NCBI GenBank assembly: GCA_902805675.1
Contig: CADCTA010000086.1
Span: forward strand, 24,236 to 88,235
Length of the DNA: 64,000 nucleotides
Direction of reading: 5' to 3'
From: an uncultured Chthoniobacterales bacterium
GTDB lineage: Bacteria; Verrucomicrobiota; Verrucomicrobiia; Chthoniobacterales; UBA10450
Numbering within the stretch: position 1 is the first letter of the stretch; each line of letters starts with the position of its first letter. The position numbers were made by a program, and so were the translations under genes. Positions 60,780 through 64,000 of the stretch are shown in pieces. A model generated the notes under the pieces. That model saw nothing but the letters and a program-made list of their open reading frames with translations, had not been told where the DNA came from and did no database searches.

Positions 60780-61616
60780 TCACTTCGTCGGATCGTAATC
60801 CAGCAGCTCGTAGAGCTCTTTGCGCGTCTGCATGCGATCGAGCCAGCTCTCCTGCGTGCCGGTGCTTTTCAAATCGCGCAGCATCTGCCCGGTCGCGAAC
60901 ATCGAAACGCGGAAGGCGGTCTGCGGATAGATCACCATGCGGTAGCCGAGCTCCGCCAGCTCATCGCGGCTCATGAGCGGGCTCTTGCCAAACTCCGTCA
61001 TGTTCGCGAGCAGCGGCGCATCGACCGCTTTGGCGAACTCGCGGAACTCTTCGCGCCCTTGCAGCGCCTCCGGGAAGATCGCGTCGGCGCCTGCCGCGAG
61101 GTAGCTCTTCGCCCGCTCCACCGCCTGATCGAAGCTCTCCACCGCGCGCGCATCGGTCCGCGCGATGAGCAGGAAATTAGGGTCGCGCCGCGCAGCTGCG
61201 GCCGCCGCGACCTTCTCGTTCATGTCCTCTATCGTGACCAAAGTCTTGCCCGCGAGATGTCCGCAGCGTTTCGGGAATTCCTGATCTTCGATGTGGCAAC
61301 CTGCCAGGCCGGCTGCCTCGAGTTCGCGCACCGTCCGCGCCGCGTTGTCCGCTCCGCCGAAACCAGTGTCGGCGTCGACGATGCACGGGATCTTCACCGC
61401 CCGCGCAATGTATCCGGCCAGCAATGTCACCTCGGTGAGCGTGAGCAATCCGACGTCCGGCACACCAGCCGTCGCGTTGCACAATCCGGCACCGCTGATG
61501 TAAACGGCGTCGAAACCCGCGCGCTCCACCATCCGAGCTGTCGCGGCGTTGAACACCCCGGGCATGGCGACGCAGCCGTTGCGGATCAACTCGCGAAGAC
61601 GTTTGGCGGTGTTCAT
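60780..61616 (-). CDS. prpB: Methylisocitrate lyase (isocitrate lyase/PEP mutase superfamily)
   Basis: The 278-residue TIM-barrel enzyme cleaves 2-methylisocitrate to pyruvate and succinate. Motifs are MPGVFNAATARMVERAGFDA, PCIVDADTGFGGADN (metal-binding Asp), and IEDQEFPKRCGHLAGKTLV with the active-site KRCGH. The C-terminal MRDLKSTGTQESWLDRMQTR-type end is as in PrpB. The succinate product feeds the TCA cycle. Confidence 0.94.
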   Translation of the reverse strand: MNTAKRLRELIRNGCVAMPGVFNAATARMVERAGFDAVYISGAGLCNATAGVPDVGLLTLTEVTLLAGYIARAVKIPCIVDADTGFGGADNAARTVRELEAAGLAGCHIEDQEFPKRCGHLAGKTLVTIEDMNEKVAAAAAARRDPNFLLIARTDARAVESFDQAVERAKSYLAAGADAIFPEALQGREEFREFAKAVDAPLLANMTEFGKSPLMSRDELAELGYRMVIYPQTAFRVSMFATGQMLRDLKSTGTQESWLDRMQTRKELYELLDYDPTK

Positions 61617-61623
61617 ATCGTGT

Positions 61624-61740
61624 ACGAACTAGACAGGATTTACGGGATTATCAGGATGGACAGGATTGAAGAATCACGCTGCGGCACGTTCAGAAAAATC
61701 CCGTTAATCCTCAAAATCCTGTGAATCCTGTCTAGTTCGT
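61624..61740. repeat. 117-bp inverted repeat filling the prpB-prpD gap
   Basis: The ends ACGAACTAGACAGGATT and AATCCTGTCTAGTTCGT are perfect 17-bp reverse complements. Inside, CAGGATT-type units recur (GGATTTACGGGATTATCAGG and AATCCCGTTAATCCTC). The element starts 7 bp after the prpB start codon's outer edge, and its last base is the first base of the prpD stop codon. Confidence 0.92.
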
Positions 61741-63173
61741 CAGCCCTTAATTTCCAGCGAGCCCATCAGCTTCGAGACATCGCTCGCCTGATCGAGCTGC
61801 CAGCATTGCTCCACCACTTTGTCCGCCCCGGCCTTGGTGATCTTCGGCGCCGCGAGCTCGAAGAACTTATTCTCCACGCCATCGTCCGGCAGCCGGTTCT
61901 TCGCATTGCCTAACGGATAGTCCACCCGCTTCGTGATGGTGCGGCCGTCAGCCAGATTCACATGCACGATGTTCGCCACCGCCTCAGCGTAAAGCGCGCT
62001 GAGCTCATCGTTCCGCTCCACCTTCACCCCCTGTAAAAACTCCACGATCTTCGATTCCGTAAACCGCTCCGGCGCAAACTGCTTGTCCGTCACCTCGCCA
62101 TCGATCAACGCCACCGCCGTGATATACGGCAGGCTGTGATCCGCCGTCTCACGACTCTGCGGATGCCATTTCTCCGGCTCGCTCCCAATGATATCCACCG
62201 ACGCGTCATGGCTCTCGATCACCATCGTCTTCACCTGCGAGAGATCCGCGATCTGATTCCGGATATGCAACGCCGCCTCGATCGCGCTCTGGCTGTGATA
62301 CTCCGCCGGCCAATACTTAATGCTCGTCTTCAGGATCATCGACGCTGGCCCCTCGCCCACCATCGCCTCGGCCTTCGTCTCGAAGATGCTGCCGACATCG
62401 CCCATCGACACGCCGAGCTCCTTCTCGAATCCCATTTGCCCTTCGAAAATCGGCGCCGGCCCCGTCATGCCGCGACTCGCGAGCAGCGACGCATACACCC
62501 CATGGCGGGCCGCATGCGCAAACGCCACACCCTTCCAGTGCGAGAGCTCACCCACGCGCGCCTGCCGCATCCCCATGCCCGCGACACCGGCGATGTTGAT
62601 CGCATGCCGCGTCCGCTCGGGATCGAGCTTCATCAGTTTCGCGCACGCCAGCGCCGTCGAGAACGCGCCATACGTCGGGTGATCCCAGCCACGCGCGCGG
62701 ATGCTCGCCTGATCGCAGAAGCGGCATTGCACCTCATACGCGATCGCAGCAGCAAGGATGATCTCCTTGCCACTCGCGCCCACCGCTTCGCCGATCGCGA
62801 GCACCGCCGAGAAGTTATCGCTCGGATGCGCCGGCTCCTTTGAGAGATACGTGTCGTTGTAATCGAAATAGCGGATGCAGCACCCGTTTGCGAAAGCCGC
62901 CCAATCCGGCGGCGCCTTGTGCGAGGTCCCGATCACCGTTCCGCCAAGCTTCGCCGTGAACTCCGTGGCCAAGCCGCGTGCGATCGTGCAAGGCTCCTCA
63001 TTCCAAGCGCCAAGCGCGCAGCCGAGCGAGTCGATCAACCGCCGCTTCACCTCATGGACGACATTCTTCCCGAGATCCTCGTATTCCAGGGTGCAGGCGA
63101 AATCGGCGAGTTTGTGAGCGAGCGAGTTGGTCAGCGGAGCGGACGAAGAAGTAGCCATAAATTGAGCCTGCAT
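61740..63173 (-). CDS. prpD: MmgE/PrpD-family 2-methylcitrate dehydratase
   Basis: From the ATG at 63173 the product is 477 residues (later ATG 63158 gives 472; 63227 is an upstream alternative). It has the family motifs VKRRLIDSLGCALGAWNEEP, RYFDYNDTYLSKEPAHPSDN and ARGWDHPTYGAFSTALACAK. It dehydrates 2-methylcitrate to 2-methylaconitate. It is the first gene of the prpD-prpB-prpC-thioesterase minus-strand cluster. The stop codon abuts the 117-bp inverted repeat. Confidence 0.93.
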   Translation of the reverse strand: MQAQFMATSSSAPLTNSLAHKLADFACTLEYEDLGKNVVHEVKRRLIDSLGCALGAWNEEPCTIARGLATEFTAKLGGTVIGTSHKAPPDWAAFANGCCIRYFDYNDTYLSKEPAHPSDNFSAVLAIGEAVGASGKEIILAAAIAYEVQCRFCDQASIRARGWDHPTYGAFSTALACAKLMKLDPERTRHAINIAGVAGMGMRQARVGELSHWKGVAFAHAARHGVYASLLASRGMTGPAPIFEGQMGFEKELGVSMGDVGSIFETKAEAMVGEGPASMILKTSIKYWPAEYHSQSAIEAALHIRNQIADLSQVKTMVIESHDASVDIIGSEPEKWHPQSRETADHSLPYITAVALIDGEVTDKQFAPERFTESKIVEFLQGVKVERNDELSALYAEAVANIVHVNLADGRTITKRVDYPLGNAKNRLPDDGVENKFFELAAPKITKAGADKVVEQCWQLDQASDVSKLMGSLEIKG

Positions 63174-63249
63174 AGTGGCGAGGATTGAGCGGTCGGCAAG
63201 GAAACGCACCATCATCTCGCCAACCAACGCACCGCTGCCATCTTCACGA

Positions 63250-63717
63250 ATGTCCCTCCAGCGCTTCCACGACGCCCAAGCTGACCCGCATGCCGGCTAT
63301 GACACCGCGCTGGCGGAGATTCGCCGCGGGCGCAAAACCAGCCATTGGATCTGGTATATCTTCCCGCAGCTCGCCGGCCTCGGCCGCTCCGCGATGGCCG
63401 AGAAATACGCCATCCGCGACCTGGCGGAGGCGTGCGATTACCTGCGCGACCCGCTGCTCCGCGCCCGCTACGAAGAAATGACCGCCGCCGCCAGCGACCA
63501 ACTCGCCCGCGGCGTTGCACTCGAAGACCTGATGAGTAGCCGCATCGACGCCCTCAAGCTCGTCTCCAGCCTCACGCTCTTCCGCGAGGCCGCAGAGTGC
63601 CTGGCCAAGGGCGATCCGGCGTTCAACAACTCCCTAGCCACGCTCATCGGCGTTATCCTCAAGCAAGCCCGCGGCGACGGCTATCCGCCGTGCGCCCGCA
63701 CCCTCCGTCGCTTGTGA
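63250..63717 (+). CDS. DUF1810 family protein
   Basis: From the ATG at 63250 the product is 155 residues. It has the DUF1810 signature LQRFHDAQADPHAGYDTALA and KTSHWIWYIFPQLAGLGRSA. YAIRDLAEACDYLRDPLLRA is followed by LKLVSSLTLFREAA. Family function is not established (some members are called calpastatin-like). The upstream frame extension to 63175 overlaps the divergent prpD start and is unlikely. Confidence 0.92.
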   Translation: MSLQRFHDAQADPHAGYDTALAEIRRGRKTSHWIWYIFPQLAGLGRSAMAEKYAIRDLAEACDYLRDPLLRARYEEMTAAASDQLARGVALEDLMSSRIDALKLVSSLTLFREAAECLAKGDPAFNNSLATLIGVILKQARGDGYPPCARTLRRL

Positions 63718-63774
63718 AGAGTGCCCTCGAACGGGATGCACGCGAAGTCGCTTTAGCGCGGCCGCCACTTTCTC

Positions 63775-63792
63775 CTTCCTACTTCCTACTTC

Positions 63793-63798
<6 letters not shown>
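63775..63798. repeat. 7-bp tandem repeat CTTCCTA at the end of the dihydrofolate-reductase-like gene
   Basis: CTTCCTACTTCCTACTTCCT then ACTT gives more than three 7-bp units. The stop codon of the adjacent minus-strand gene (63793-63795) lies inside it, so the repeat supplies the 3' end of that gene. Confidence 0.8.

Positions 63799-64000
<202 letters not shown>

Overview
The window looks like chromosomal core DNA of a GC-rich Gram-negative bacterium, most likely a soil or freshwater member of Verrucomicrobiota near Chthoniobacterales/Spartobacteria. This is an inference from a Minf_1886-family gene, a DUF1844 gene, a peptidase with terminal ~125-residue repeats common in that phylum, a lysine/alanine/proline-tailed TraR/DksA-like protein and dense small palindromic intergenic repeats. 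No prophage, integron, CRISPR array, transposase or recognisable defence island was seen.

Layout, left to right. 1-2367 is mreB-mreC-mreD on the minus strand (mreD runs off the edge). Next come rpe and a small type II secretion/type IV pilus group (gspE, a peptidoglycan-binding protein, gspD). 8.2-13.7 kb holds a SnoaL-like protein, a 39-bp minisatellite, mpl, a periplasmic rhodanese and a CHASE2 adenylate cyclase. 13.9-20.1 kb is a translation block: a zinc-ribbon ORF, rplT with a hairpin leader, pheS, pheT, 6S RNA with its terminator, and carA. 20.1-25.3 kb has a glycosyltransferase, the lipid-trafficking genes mlaE-mlaF-mlaD, topoisomerase IB and DUF1844. 25.3-32.8 kb contains an M16 peptidase, a Minf_1886 protein, a VOC protein, a probable pseudo-peptidase, a Tyr/Gly-rich peptidoglycan-binding protein, two zinc-ribbon genes and an L,D-transpeptidase lipoprotein. 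32.9-39.2 kb runs aroF-type DAHP synthase, mfd, a SurA-like PPIase and pdxA.

39.2-42.7 kb has two related ABC-2 permeases separated by an opposite-strand MFS/rhodanese pair. Then come a DksA-like gene, rpmG and rpsR. 44.0-49.3 kb is a tight minus-strand operon sppA-CPBP-thiL-tsaE-tsaB-alr-RelE-like. 49.4-58.2 kb carries a large secreted M36 peptidase, a polytopic membrane protein, tRNA-Arg(UCU), ada and DUF1203. A DsbA-family protein follows. 59.0-63.2 kb is a methylcitrate-cycle cluster (prpD, prpB, prpC plus a hotdog thioesterase), followed by DUF1810 and a truncated dihydrofolate-reductase-like gene.

The most unusual layer is the repeats. There are two related palindromic families with GTCATYCYGAGC-type ends, one copy of which lies in frame inside mfd. 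A third family is built from ACGTT-rich ~12-bp units and sits next to start and stop codons. A 117-bp inverted repeat fills the prpD-prpB gap exactly, and the 39-bp minisatellite abuts one palindromic element. Several repeats supply start codons, stop codons or C-terminal codons to neighbouring genes. No REP-associated (RAYT-type) transposase gene is in the window, so if these elements move, the enzyme is elsewhere.
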